Below the pieces are notes generated by a model. It worked only from the letters and a program-made list of their open reading frames with translations, was not told the DNA's origin and searched no databases. A stretch of DNA of 64,000 nucleotides, from the NCBI RefSeq assembly GCF_963966145.1, contig NC_091047.1:31682001-31746000 (forward strand), read 5' to 3'. Source of the stretch: Tenebrio molitor. Lineage: Eukaryota; Arthropoda; Insecta; Coleoptera; Tenebrionidae. The translations under genes were made by a program, and so were the position numbers. Below are positions 32,400 through 44,290 of the stretch, one piece after another (position 1 is the stretch's first letter; each line of letters starts with the position of its first letter).

Positions 32400-33118
32400 T
32401 ATATTTCAATTCCTATCTGTGTTAAAAGATTTCCAGTGTGAGGTTTATAACCTAACCGTTTTGTAAAAAAAGTACGTAAAGACATAGCTGAGAAGCAAAA
32501 ATTAGTAAACACTAAAATTGCTGCTTGTTATGTACATAATGTTATTACTAAATTCGAATTTATAGAATTTGTATCTTGTAAATTTCTACCACATTAAATT
32601 TTCTTGTGAAATTGTTGTTTTACTAGTCCAGAACCAACAGGTAAAATCCGATTCCCTAGGTAATTAGATAAATCAGGTAGCGTGGTCCAACCCGTATATG
32701 CACTTAATCCCATACCCTTCAGAATACTTAGAAAACACAGGTAACGTGGTCCAACTCCCATACGCCCATCTTATTGAACTGTTTGAGATTAAAAAACTCT
32801 ATCAACTGCGACATGGCAATAATTTTAGCAGAGGGCTGCATTGATTGTTTAATATTCATAAATTCGGACAAATTGAAGTCACCAAGAATAAGCAAGTTCG
32901 AGAAATAAAGGCTGTCCAATGAGAGAAGTGCATCGACAACGCAGCGAAAATATTCAACAGTCAGAAAGGGGAGAGCGGAAAATAAATGACAAGTACAGTA
33001 ACATTAAAATTATATAACATAGAGGTGACACTAACCGCTACTACTTCAACCAGGTACAAAGAATCAAGAGGAGTATTTCTAACAATGTCGTCTTCACCGC
33101 AAAGGGCGATGTTAAAAT

Positions 33119-33527
33119 ATCTGATATCAGCAGTGTAAGCTATAAAAAGTAAAGGGCCAAGCACGGAGCGCTGAGGCACCCTACTCAGAACATCAACAGA
33201 CCTACTAAGCGCGCCACCAATCCCAACTCGGAAAGTTCGATCACTCAAGAACCAGTCAATCCACCGAAGTACATTACCTAGATTACTTAGCTTGCGTAAA
33301 ATACGGCATTTTGGAACCTTATCGAACACTTTCGAGAAGTCAAGATACACCACATCAAATGGTCGTTCAGAGTCAAGACTTCTAGTCCATTCGGACATAC
33401 AACACATTAGATTAGATTGAACAGATTTCCCGGGCAAGAACTCGTGTTGCTCAGTCGGAATAAGGTGGTGATCTGAGAGAAACTTAATTACCTGGTCGTA
33501 CATTACTGACTCCATGACCTTGACCAC
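33119..33527 (-). pseudogene. CR1-like reverse transcriptase fragment
   Basis: The minus strand reads VMESVMYDQVIKFLSDHHLI, HEFLPGKSVQSNL, DVVYLDFSKVFDKVPKCRIL and RVPQRSVLGPLLF. This is RT domains 2 to 4 with the first catalytic Asp in YLDFSK. It is followed directly by endonuclease sequence of the next element, the reverse of normal gene order. So it is a separate insertion fused at about 33119. Confidence 0.75.
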
Positions 33528-34709
33528 AAGAGATGTTAGGCTAATGTGTTTTCTTACATTTATTAAGTCAAATATTACTTAACAATTTTTGCCACCTACT
33601 GACCCTTAATAGTTATTTGTATCACAAGGCCAGAAACTGCACGTTTGCGAGCATGAGTACGGTCTGCGGATTTTTGTTAAATGGAAGTTAAAGCACTTGT
33701 TTTAATAATTGGTATTAGGGACTTTTTTGTGTTGGCAACACTTACATTTAAACATTTAAATTTTAAAATCAACATCGCTTTAGTTAAATATTGCTTCTTT
33801 GTAGTTTGTACGTTGTTATAAATAGAAAAACATTTTTAACGAGCCATCCACAGAACAAACATTGACGTTTGATAGAATTCTGATAACAAATGCCAACCGA
33901 AACCGATGACAACTCGAAATCCCTACTTTTAGCCGGACTAGGCCGGCAATGCATGTGTTTCTGGACGATTTCGAGATCTGTAATTTACCAAATTCCGGCC
34001 GGCGGCACGAAAAAATAATTAATTTGGTGAAGATCTGTCTCACATGCTCCTTTGTTTCGTTGATAGATTTATTTCTGTGGTGTAGCCGTAGAGGTGTAGC
34101 CTTACGTTAAAATAAGTTTTCAAAATGTTTTAAACAAATTGGATACCTAAGATGATTGTTTAACGGATCCTGATCGAGTAAATGCTCCTTTAAATTTTTA
34201 AAAATTATATTAAAATCTATCTGGCGTGGCGTTTGTTTGCAATATAGGTAAATCGATTAATCATATTACATAGCAATTTTAAATTATGTATTAAATTTTG
34301 TATTATGTTATGAAAACAGTTGATATTGATCAATAGTGTGCCGAATATCGCGAAAAAATCTAGTCATGGTCAGAAAATGCGTCTTCCGCCGACAAAAATC
34401 TTCCTTCCGGTGAAAAACAACGTTGACAAGGCTTTTGTTTGTTGGTAACACAAATTAATGAACAAAATGTCAGAAAATTATTTTGACGTTTTCCGAAATG
34501 GATTTAAAAAATCGTTTTAGAAACGACTCCAGCAGTGATATTAACTACAGTGTGAAAACAATTTGGAATACAACAGGTAAATTTTTGCAGGAAAAGTGCC
34601 ACGATGAATATAAACTAATCTTTAATCCGTTTTGTGATGTTGTTCCGAATGTTTGTTTGAATTGGATATATGTATTTCCGCGTATCTTTGTATAGCAGCA
34701 AGAGCATTG
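33528..34709. other. no recognised gene
   Basis: Open frames at 33816-34043 (minus) and 34483-34695 (plus, MDLKNRFRNDSSSDINYSV) carry no recognised motif. No inverted-repeat element was delimited. Confidence 0.35.
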
Positions 34710-34840
34710 CCATTGCACGCCCCGTGTACAAAATGAATATCAGCGTATTCCGCAATGGAATATTCGGGCATTGTAATCAAATTTTTTATTGGCAACACTG
34801 TTGTCGCTTGACATCGTGGTTTCCAAGAAAACGTATTCAA
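34710..34840 (-). pseudogene. IS630/mariner-type transposase N terminus (DUF4817-like)
   Basis: The minus frame contains YSIAEYADIHFVHGACNGNA and LAAIQRYAE. This is the helix-turn-helix start found on many insect IS630-type transposases, similar to the one at 45235. The rest is missing. Confidence 0.6.
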
Positions 34841-35535
34841 CGAAGGTAGGACTTTTGTTGAAAATGTTTACGTAAAATAACAAATGTGGTATTCCAAAAT
34901 AAAAATATTTTTCTGGCAAAAGTATCCAATTTAGAACAAAATGCCATAAAGCTTTTGAACTTTATTTAATGTTAAGATATCACTTGCAAATTTTTGCTAA
35001 AGCATTTCCTAACACCCTGTATAATCAAACGCATTGCAAATTATTATTTCTCTAGTTTGACCATGAATAACTTTCTTATTGCCAAGCTGCATTTCTGTGG
35101 AAATCACGAACGTCTTTGAGAAATTGACAGTACAATTTTGTGACATTTCTGTCTTTTGTTTATATTATTGATGATGATGACTATTCCATTCACCTGTCAT
35201 TTGTTAAAAATGGAACAATAAAAACACAATTTTACACATTTGTTACCATGGTTTAAAAAAATTGGACCGAATATTCCCACTCATGGAAATTGTATCGGTA
35301 ATACCACTAGTGATACCAGCGATAATTTTTAACAAATGAATGCAGCCTTGAGAATTGCTTCCAAATGGACTCACGTGTCTTATTTGTGTTGTTGGAAATA
35401 TTTTCTTCGATTTCTGCGTTAATTTCTTCTTCCGATTTGCTGCCAAATTGCCAAAGTTGGTTCATGGAATAGTCCTCCCTATACAACTAGTAGTCCAAAT
35501 TATGTAGACTACTTTTCAAACTGGTCACGAATTAT
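34841..35535. other. no recognised gene
   Basis: A 67-codon minus frame (35446-35243, MAANRKKKLTQKSKKIFPTT) is unrecognised. The remainder is AT-rich. Confidence 0.35.
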
Positions 35536-35598
35536 CAATTGTGCTTGGGAATGAATCCACGAGTGCGTCAGCACGAGTGAGATTCCCAAGCACAATTG
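35536..35598. repeat. 63-bp stem-loop
   Basis: Arms caattgtgcttgggaat and attcccaagcacaattg pair perfectly. Inner cacgagtgc-gtca-gcacgagtg forms a second stem with apex gtca. Confidence 0.75.
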
Positions 35599-36249
35599 AA
35601 TGAGTGAAACCATTTTTGCCAAAAATTGATTTTTTTATTAATAATAATAATTAGCGGCCGTAGATAAAATGTTGTACATAACATGTTGGCTAAATCATAT
35701 TACAGGAAACTAAATAAATATTATATGCAGTTTGTACCCCATTGTAAGTATTATATTACCTAGTTTCTGTGTTAACCTCAGATGAGGCCGGTGTAATAAT
35801 AATAGCACCGCTAAAGGAAACTGATAACTTATTGCTAAATATGCGACATGTGGGTATGAAGCACCATAATTTTTTTACAATGGGGAATTTTACATCCACG
35901 AGTATAACGATTATTTTTATTCTACGCATAAAAGTGTCCTTTATGCACAAGTTGAATTCATAATTTTTTGCAATACCATTGCCTCTGTAAAATAAAACAA
36001 TTACGAAGAAATGATGAGGGTAAAATTATGTTTGGTGACGAAAACAAAAATTAAAGTTGGTCAGTGTTAGTTAAGATAGGCATCAAAATAAATTGGTTAA
36101 ATTTATTTTCAGTCAGTCATAACCTGCTCACGATCCTCCCAAGTAAGTTTCAATACCCAAATTTGTGATACAATTATTATTATTTATTGCCTTTAGAATG
36201 ATAGGTCCCAATAACCCTAAAGAATCAAAAAATTAAGGGATAATGACTA
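35599..36249. other. no feature seen
   Basis: Open frames on both strands around 35756-35963 overlap and show no motif. No repeat was delimited. Confidence 0.35.
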
Positions 36250-36560
36250 AATGGATGAAGGGGCATGTAAGGTTCCTTGCTGGACATGTATTTGGGGGTG
36301 TCTGTTCGGACATTTGGGGCAAATTTATTTGTTAGAGCATTCCGTCTGTACGTGGCCAAATTGGAAACGTTTGGCGCATTCGACAGGCGTTGGTCTTGGT
36401 GGATGGGACGACTCGCAATTACAATCGCGGCCGAAGTGTTGAATCCCGTCGAGAAGGAGGGCGTCCGTGGTTTCCTTCTCGATGGATATCAGTCGAATAA
36501 CGGATGTCAGGGTATTTGTCTTCTTCCATATTATTCTCCATATACTCGCCAAGATATTTC
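36250..36560 (-). pseudogene. non-LTR retroelement ORF1 (gag-like) zinc-knuckle fragment
   Basis: The minus strand reads SVIRLISIEKETTDALLLDG, then ESSHPPRPTPVECAKRFQFGHVQTEC. This resembles the C-x2-C-x4-H-x4-C knuckle region of insect ORF1 proteins, here with the second Cys replaced by Arg (CAKR). It continues about 30 codons. The plus-strand frames over the same bases are antisense. Confidence 0.5.
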
Positions 36561-37579
36561 TCTATTCGTCCAACCTACAATACAAATGTTTCCGTGTTTT
36601 CCACTTAACAGTATACAGCTCGTCAAATCTTGGCTGGCCGCTAGGATGCGAAGAAGAGGGAATGAAATGCAAAATGTGGAACAGAGATGTGACAAGGTGA
36701 AGCGGTAAAGTGGTGTATAATTCTGAAACGTACACTCAGCTACAGAAATCGACTTGTTCTAACTCCGCGTTGTCAGGTCCCAGTTGAATAGATTACTTTT
36801 AAAAGCCATGCTTTCAACTGTACTACTGTTACTACTGCTAGGACGCTTGAGTAAGTGACGTCCTCACTCCTCCCGTTGCTATTGCGCACCCAAATCTCAG
36901 CGGCTAACCAAGATTTGACGAGCTTTAAGTTATGATTTGATTAACCTTTTTTCTGAATAACTCCAAATACTTTCCCTTTCTCTTTTCTCTTTGGTATCTC
37001 ATCAGTCATCGCTGCATCTGAAAATAATATTAGCAAGTTATAGGGTACATCTAACTTAAATATCTAACATAAGTTTTAATACAAATGTCTTTACGTTCTT
37101 TCAATTTACAATTGGTATAAATGAAGTATGATTTCACTAACCTTTTTTGTTCTGTTTTCTATGTTCTTTCCCTTTCTTTTTTTTTTCTTTTGTAGTTCAT
37201 TCTCACTCTCATCAATATCTAAATCTAAATACTAAAGACTTATTTTGATTCGAAGGAAAAAAATGCGGTAATCAGTGATTTGACATTGACAGTGACTTTT
37301 ACAGTTTCAGTTGGTCAGGAGCTCACTCATGCCAATATTCCACTAGATATAGTGCACAATCGAAACAAGTCGGCACAAATTCATGGCCTACTTGGACTAC
37401 AAACATTTATAATAACCCTGTATAAAAAAAAATAAGTGTTGTAAAATTGTGTAAAGTAAATCTTGCTATAGTATAGTTATTGATTTAAACATATATTCAT
37501 CAAAAACAATCTAAAATAAAAAACAAGTAGTTACATGTGGTTAATTAGTAAATGTCTGCAATTTCCCATTTTACCTACA
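36561..37579. other. no recognised gene
   Basis: Pyrimidine-rich tracts occur near 36960-37010 and 37140-37200. No coding motif was recognised. It ends at the left terminus of the next pogo-like element. Confidence 0.35.
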
Positions 37580-38981
37580 CAGTGTCGGTAAAATGGGAAA
37601 GTGCTGGAGGTAAAACGGGATATGGATTTAACACGGGAAATTATTCCTATAATAAGATTTATTTAGAAAATATATTTTTCAAAAACTTTATTTTTGTAGG
37701 CAAATATCACATGTGAATTCGTCATCATCATCACTTTCTACACCTGCACATTCATCATGGGGGCCCATTTGCCGCAACGACAACACATTATCCATCCTTC
37801 TCCGCAGTGGTCTTTAGAATAGTTATTACCGCAAAACAGGCATTGCACATCAACGTCAGATTCGCTGCTACTGGATTGGGTCCTTGATATTCGTACTTTG
37901 GTCACATTAGCCTCCTGTTTCTTACCTTTCGATGAGCTGTTATTTGCAGCGTTTTTGTTTTTGAAAGTTACTCTATTCGTTTTCATTTTGTCTGCATTAT
38001 TTTTTCTGTTTTTCTGAACCAGGGATTTTTCTAACTCTTCTTTATAAGGGGTACTGGTAAGGATTGCAGCTATGCCCTTTCTGCTGACTTTCTTTTTTGA
38101 TAGCTTTACATTCTTAGCTTTCGGATATGGAGCAATTGTTTCAGGACTGATTAAATTGCACATGCTGCTAGTTGATGGTTTTTCAACTTGAGTGATTATT
38201 TGCTCATCTGGTGTAGACTCTCTTTCAAAGTCACGTTGAATTTGTTCCATTGCATCTTCCATTTCAGGTGGCACAGTTGCAACTGCATCATTTTCAGTAG
38301 TGTCATTGTTTTGAGGTGGGTCATAACTAGTTGGCAAAGCTGCAGCATACATATCTTCTGTAAATACTGTGTGGTCCAATGGATATAATCCAGTTTTCTT
38401 AAAACCATTAATGGCGTTTAAAGGTGTTGAGCCTCTTAGATATGCTTTAGCGAACAAAGATCCAACTTCGTTTATAGTAATGCGGCGTCCTGGATGGTTT
38501 CTCAACCATATTTCCACTTCTTGAGTATAAAAAGTGGTGAGTGGCCCCATAAACGAAACGTCGAGTGGCTGCATACGGTGACTGGTATGCGGTGGTAAAC
38601 ATAAAATTGTTACTCTGTTCTGCCGTGCTTTTTCTATCGTTGCTATATTTTGGGTGTGTGTTTTATGCCCATCCAGCATGAATAATACTGGATTACTTTT
38701 CGAAGTTTGAATGTGATGAACGAAATGATCAAACCATTTCTCAAACAACTCTAATTGCATCCACCCAGATTTATGGCAAACTGATAGTGAACCTGGCGGA
38801 GTTCCATCAGCAAATTAAGGTTTCATTCGCACTAGAGGAAAAATTAGCATAGGTGGGACAAAAATGCCACTTGCACTCATACAAATTACTACAGTCGTTA
38901 ACTCCCCACGTTCGGCTGATGTAAGGGAGCCTACTTGTTTTCTTCCTCTGGCAGCAATAATTTTTGATGGTCGAGATTGGA
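37580..38981 (-). pseudogene. pogo/Tigger-type transposase relic
   Basis: The minus strand reads from 38981: VQSRPSKIIAARGRKQVGSL, TSAERGELTTVV and MSASGIFVPPMLIFP. An in-frame TAA follows at 38817-38815, then SGWMQLELFEKWFDHFV and FMLDGHKTHTQN (Asp). Next come LPPHTSHRMQPLDVSFMGPL (Asp) and NGFKKTGLYPLDHTVFTEDM. The tail is basic with a Cys cluster CLFCGNNY...CCRCGKW. A frameshift in a C run then leads to HDECAG...FTCDIC and a stop at 37688. Left terminal repeat cagtgtcggtaaaatgggaa begins at 37580. The 5' part is cut at 38981. Confidence 0.85.
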
Positions 38982-38984
38982 CAG

Positions 38985-39297
38985 TAGACAAAAATGAAGA
39001 AGAGGAAGATCAACTATATGTAGGAACAATCCGAATAAACAAAATTGGCATGAAACAGAAAGAAAAAGATTCATGGTATGAACAAATAGAAGTTGAAGGA
39101 CAGAAAGTGAAGATAAAGTTAGATACAGGTGCAGATACTAACTTAATTCCGCTGAAAATATTCCAAAAAAATAAGCCATCCGCAGAAATTATTGAAAACA
39201 AGAATCAACTTAGAAGCATATGGAGGCTACAAATTGAAAGTCGTGGGAAAAGCAGAATTAGAATGCAAAATACACAATAAAGAATCAAGACAAACAT
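38985..39297 (+). pseudogene. Ty3/Gypsy-type aspartic protease fragment
   Basis: The plus strand has VEGQKVKIKLDTGADTNLIP, the DTGA active-site motif and flanking strands of a retrotransposon protease. One frameshift leads into YGGYKLKVVGKAELECKI. It has no gag or RT around it and lies directly between a truncated pogo and a truncated Harbinger transposase. Confidence 0.75.
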
Positions 39298-39300
39298 TCA

Positions 39301-39594
39301 GTTGAACGATGCAATGGTCTTTTAAAGAACAGATTTCGTGCACTTCTGAAGCATCGAGTTCTTCATTATTCACCGGAAGCAGCATCAAGAATAATTAATG
39401 CAGCAGTAGTGTTACATAATATGTGCCTTTATCATCAAATACCCGAACCACATATGGATGAAGAAGTTATAAATGCTGATTTTGGAATAATTGATGAAGA
39501 TATTAATAACGCTGCCAATGTCAATCAAAATATTTTACTTCTCAGAGGAGGAAGAATGCTGCGCCAAAGGATTGTAAATGAATATTTTGCTTAA
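39301..39594 (+). pseudogene. PIF/Harbinger transposase, C-terminal part
   Basis: Reads VERCNGLLKNRFRALLKHRV (catalytic Glu) and INAAVVLHNMCLYHQIPEP, with an acidic tail ending at 39594. The earlier two thirds are missing. The convergent Myb/SANT gene follows. Confidence 0.8.
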
Positions 39595-39652
39595 ACGTTT
39601 TTATTTGATGAAAATAACAGACAGTGGACTATAACGATAACAATATACCTAT

Positions 39653-40260
39653 TGTAATAAAGTAATTATGTTATTTACGTACTCAAAATATTTTTTAATA
39701 CACTGCACTAACTCTTCTTGGGCCACAGTCTGCCTCTTCAACAATTCTAATTTGTTTCTATAGTATTCTTCTTTGATTTTCAGTTTTCTGTCGCTGTTTG
39801 CAGCAATTTTACTTGCTGGGGTATTTTCAAGTGCGTCTTTAATTATTCTCTTATTGGTAGAAGCATTTTCCGATATAACATCTGGGTTAGGAACAACCTT
39901 AAGAATTTTTGCATTGGTGGAATTTCCTTTATCATTGGTTGTTTGGTGTCGGTGTCGTCATCATCGGTAAAATCACACGCTGACTCGTCCACAGTGTTAT
40001 GGCCATAAATCACAGTATTTTCCAAAAGACTTGCCACTTTTTCTTGTATGGGATTTAATGATGCTGAAGAGGGATCACTGCCTGTTCCTTCAGCATGGTT
40101 TTTCATTTCTGCTGCTTTAGATTTAGTCCCTCTTCTTAAATCTTGCCAACTTTTTTTCCAATCTGCATCGTTCTTGTTTGCACTCCCGATAGAATTTAAT
40201 TGGAGAGCTAGCTGTTCCCACTCTTTTTTCATCATTCGGTTAGTCGTTAGTGTAATTGTT
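39653..40260 (-). pseudogene. Myb/SANT-like Harbinger accessory gene
   Basis: The minus strand reads KKEWEQLALQLNSIG, then NDADWKKSWQDLRRGTKSKA. These are the second and third helices of the trihelix/SANT-like domain. A Ser/Asp-rich linker follows. After a frameshift near 39930 the frame reads TPASKIAANSDRKLKIKEEYYR with a coiled-coil tail to about 39653. It is partnered with the transposase fragment at 39301-39594. Confidence 0.7.
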
Positions 40261-40649
40261 CAACTGCTTTCCACGATTTAGGCGCGGATTACTGCACATA
40301 TAATCACTTCAACTTTTTTTTTTGTTCGTCTGTCATATAATGGTTTCTTTTTTAAATATTTGTTCTTGAATTTTCCATTTTAGTAACTTTTAATAACGGA
40401 TTTTTGCCAAACAATCACCCAACAATCAATAATAATTTGGTTCCCTTGGCAACGAGCGGATGACAGCCGATCAAGGTATAGCGATTATTCTGTTTTTTTT
40501 TAATGGCGAATTATGATCCGGTATAAAAGGGTGATAATTTGGACTGGTGTCATATATCATATCACAATTTTTCAAGAATTGATGCAAACCATTCTTGTGA
40601 TATGATAACTGATGATATGAAAATGATATGATATGATTTGAAAATTTTC
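40261..40649. other. short repetitive AT-rich tract
   Basis: About 40550-40650 contains repeated atatcac/gatatga words (tgatatgatatgatttgaaa). No gene was recognised. Confidence 0.4.
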
Positions 40650-40938
40650 ACAATTTTCAAGAATTGACCTCCTGGAGTCCACACACTCCCACCACTCCAT
40701 CGCGGGTACAGTGATAACAAATGCTCAAAATGGCCGACGCTAGCGCGGATACAAGCTTCAGCCCGTCTCAACCACGATTGTTACGCACTTCACCTATTGT
40801 GTGAGGGGGAGGTTGATTATCGTACACTAAACCCTTCATGTATACCCATAAAAAATCCGGAGATCGTGCCGGCCACGTTCTAGGGCCATTGCGTCCAATC
40901 TACCGTCGAGGGTATGTATGTCCTATTCAAAAAGTCTC
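40650..40938 (-). pseudogene. IS630/mariner-type transposase, C-terminal part
   Basis: Downstream half of the gene at 44734-45235, split by element B. The minus strand reads RDFLNRTYI, broken WP...ARSPDF with loss of the usual LTPLDFF, YMKGLVYDNQ and RRAEACIRASVGHFEHLL. The last motif is the typical C terminus. Confidence 0.7.
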
Positions 40939-41398
40939 TAAGGGCGCGTACAGACTACGCGAACCGAGCATGTAATGTAACATGTAATGTAATGCTCGTC
41001 GCAAAATTGGTGCCACGAACAGCCGACGAACCGAGCGCGCAACGAACAGCTTCTATACTCCGTTCACTGATAGATCGCACGGCTTTTCACAGACACAGAG
41101 ACGAGTGTCTATGCTGCAAAAAGTCGAATAGCGCACATAACATTTGTTTATCATTAATACATACTCGAAGAATAAATAATTCAACTTCATTCAGATTCAC
41201 AGCTGTAATTCTGTTAACAACATCATAGGCGTAGGAAAACTACTGGCGGGATGGAGAGTGCACGTTTCTCAGGTCCTCTCGGGCTGTTGATGTTGCTATG
41301 GAAACTTTAAAAAACGCTCGTTTTTGAAAGTTGGATTTATACACACTGAGGCGTGCTTTAATTAAGTAAAATAGGTTACCAATAAAAAAAAATATAAC

Positions 41399-42889
41399 CA
41401 TCACGGGTGCTGTGCCCGTATTTCGGCGATGGTCAGAATAAAATGGATGCCCGTTTTGGGGCCGATTTCTAATTTTACCTGAAAAGGTAGGAGGTTACAA
41501 GGAAGGGATTCGTCGCTAAAGTGTGCTTTCAAAATAAAATTTTCATTCTCCCGCGAACGTACAAGTAGTATCTTTTTTCGAGATTTTCGGTCCTATCATT
41601 GTCAATAATTTGTCAAAGTCTGTAGGAGACATTTTTGTAAATTTTTTATAATGTCCACTGACACGTTGAAGTTTTAAATCTTGCATAAGTTCATTAGGTA
41701 CCGACGCGTTTTCTATAGAGTTCGGTTCGCCACCAACGTCGCTGCTTCTTCTCTTTTTTAATCATACATATTGCACCCATCGTAAAATTAAAAAAAAAGA
41801 CAAAGCCATAACTGCACATCTTCGGAGAAAGTAGGTAGAATGTTGGTTGTTTTTTAGTTTTGGTACCGAAAATAGACTCCGTGTCATAAAAAAAAAAACG
41901 AATTATAGTTTAAAAAAATTAAATTATAATCGAAGGTAAAATAACAAGACCTATTTTTTTTATCAGATTTAACAAATTAGGTCGCGTTATTTTTGACAAG
42001 ACTAATTCCAGAATTCAAACTTTAACGTTAATTATTTATTTTTAATACTGACAGTTATTAAAAACACAATTATTAAAAACAATTTGGGAATCTGACAGGC
42101 ATAACATGCAATTTTATTCGTTTTTGACAGAAGACAGACTAGGAAGACGATTTATCCGCGATAACATTTTTGATTGGATGAAAGCAAGCACTGAACACGC
42201 ACGTTTGATGTAGGTATGTGGGAATTAATCTGTAGTAATATAACAATAATTGACTTAAACATCGGATTGATTTGCGAAGCTGATGGCATGCTCCATCTCG
42301 ACTTATGCATTTTTACAACAAATTGACACAATTCACATTATTGTAGAAAATGTGAAACTTATTTATTAGTTATTGTAAAGAGTTGCTTTCAAAAATAATA
42401 ACCTATTTATTTTGTACAGCATAAATGAAATGCATAAAAAACTACAGTGTTTCATTTGACAATCAAGACCGTTTAAATAAGGGACAAAAACTAATGGTAA
42501 CTGAAATTGTTGGAGATTAGATTTATGAGTTTATGACTGTGATCAGCTCCCTTTGTCGAGATGCGTTTGTGAATGGCGCTTTGTGTTCGTCAGAAAACTG
42601 ACACTGAGCGGAGCACTGCGAACCGTTCGTGGCGCGCATGCGCTCTCGAGGTTCACAGCTTCGCCGTCCAAATCAGACGAACCCTTCCTTGTAATTTATT
42701 TAAAAAGTGTAGTAAGTTATGGTATGTATTTAATAAAATGTATGGATCACCATATTTGTAAGACAGCCTAACAAATTAATGAGTAAATGTTATAATCAAC
42801 AGCAACTTCGCTCCTACCTTTTCAGGTAAAAATAGAAATCGGCCCCAAAAAGGGGCATTCAGTTATTCTGACGGACAAGCACCCGTGAT
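41399..42889. mobile_element. element nested in B (GCATCACGGGTGC ends)
   Basis: Inverted ends of about 80 bp: catcacgggtgctgtgcccg ... ggggccgatttct...tacctgaaaaggtagg at the left and its partner at 42811-42889. Element A retains only the left end (11319-11420). The ends are related to the 36-781 repeat family through the tacctgaaaaggta motif. Confidence 0.55.
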
Positions 42890-43544
42890 GCTTAATAATA
42901 TTTTTGCATCATCGGAACTATTAATAAATAGATAAAATTTTCTTTTTAATTTATTAAATTGTTTGATTTTTCCAAAGAAGGCATTTTTTACATTTTTCAC
43001 ACTAGTTTATGGCCCATTGCTCTGCGCGCGATGCCGAATCTAAACAATAATTTCTTATTTTATTACTTACCGTCTTTTGATAAGTAAACATGTTCATGAA
43101 ATCGGTAAACACATGAAAATGACCGGTGGTGCAAAAACGTTTTCTACTGACAAATTGTCATTACAAAAGTTTACCTGTAAAATAGTAAAGAAAAAAAAAA
43201 ATTCATCATTTTCTTCATTGTTGAAGCTACTTTTAATTCGTTAAACAAATTTCTGAACTAACAATGTTTGCGTTAATACTTACCTGCCTTAAATTGAGAT
43301 TGCACATCGAAAACGCGTATTCTTTTTGGAGATTTTTGGGTCCTATTTTGGTTAGTAAATTCTCACCGTCTGTGGGAGACATTCTATTAAAAATTTTATG
43401 CTGTTCGCTAATATGTTGGAACTTTAAATCTTTATAAAGTTCGTCGAGCCTTTTTCTCTTTTTTCATCAGATTCCACATAATTCTTACTGTATCACTACA
43501 CAGAATTAAAGCTAACGGTTTTTCGTTATCACTCTTATCACATA

Positions 43545-44290
43545 CAGGTCGCTAAAAAGTATAGATACAGCTAAATATTTTCAAAACGGTTTAGCAGAGC
43601 TCGTTGAAATTTGGCACACAGCTAGAAGTGTTTAAATTCTATAGGCTGATATTTTTTTCAATTTTATAACATCTTTTATTTTGAAGATACAAAGCCAACT
43701 TGATTTTTTTTAAATGGCACGAGAGGTCAAATTTAACACCGTTAAAAAGAATATTTTTTTGTGAATCCAGTGATGTAGCACATGCATATCTCAATTTACT
43801 CGAAACTTTATAAAAAAATTATCGAATTAATAAAATTTGAAAAAATTTGACCTTTGGAATGTTTTTTTAGCCATTGTTAATTTTTTGCCGCCTGCACTTT
43901 GGCCAAAAAATTAATAAAAGTAAATAATAAGTGTAGAAGTAAGACATTTAACTGAAACAGATACATTTTAATAAAAAATATAAAAAGTTAAACCCGAAAT
44001 ACATAATTTTTAACCAAAAAAAAATTTTCAAAATGGCGGCGATGTGGGCATGTGTTACATCACTGAATTCACAAAAAAGACTCTTTTCAAAAATATTACA
44101 TTTAAGTTCCCCGTGCCATTTAAAAAAAGCCAAGTTAGCCTTGCATCTTTAAAATAAATGACGTTAAAAAATTTAAAAAACTATCCAAATGATAAAATTT
44201 AAACACTTCTAGCTGTGTGCCAAATTTCAATGAGCTCTGCTAAACCGTTCTGAAAATATTTAGCTGAATCCATTCTTTTTAGCGACCCTG
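43545..44290. mobile_element. TA-flanked MITE nested in element B
   Basis: Orthologous to 13319-13963, about 100 bp longer because of an extra block near 43770-43860. Ends are cag(g)gtcgctaaaaag with TA outside. Confidence 0.7.

Larger units (their letters stand above)
31000..32580 (+). pseudogene. MULE transposase relic
   Basis: Plus-strand pieces read NIYVDGTFQYC (first Asp), FCLLPNKTAETYIKVLQLI, VVTDFEVAIHKAVGNVWP (second Asp) and GCKFHLAQCWFKKIQTLGLV. Then follow FPPELWASDS, NECFYNTHP and FQFLSVLKDFQ. This is the MULE DDE domain seen in many insect elements. The segment that should hold the catalytic Glu is broken. Two MITEs interrupt it (31219-31725 and 32229-32399). The MULE itself lies inside the endonuclease of the CR1/Jockey-type element. 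Confidence 0.75.
26650..33118 (-). pseudogene. CR1/Jockey-type non-LTR element, interrupted
   Basis: Minus-strand pieces follow the expected order of ORF2. The first is endonuclease with LLILGDFNLSEF (33118-32728), then endonuclease C terminus with NGKCLDLVLSNARD and VDEDHYHSSL (30982-30640). A linker with NPKKFWQYLKQK follows (30408-30000), then RT fingers with QGPDGIPAFFVKDC (29412-29095) and IENYRPISIINNFAKIFE (28344-28156). RT palm follows with SGVPQGSVLGPLLFL (about 27985), FADN (27890, usual FADD), and thumb and tail to about 26650. A MULE, a Tc1-like MITE, a mariner-like element and a hairpin element interrupt it. Frameshifts and the FADN change make it dead. Confidence 0.8.

Noticed and set aside
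2300..35600. Helitron 3' hairpins as the explanation for the recurring stem-loops
   Set aside because: No CTRR end or A/T insertion context was seen near them, and the stems are far longer than Helitron hairpins.
36251..36708. 143-codon plus-strand frame
   Set aside because: Antisense to the gag-like zinc-knuckle fragment; composition is that of a shadow frame.
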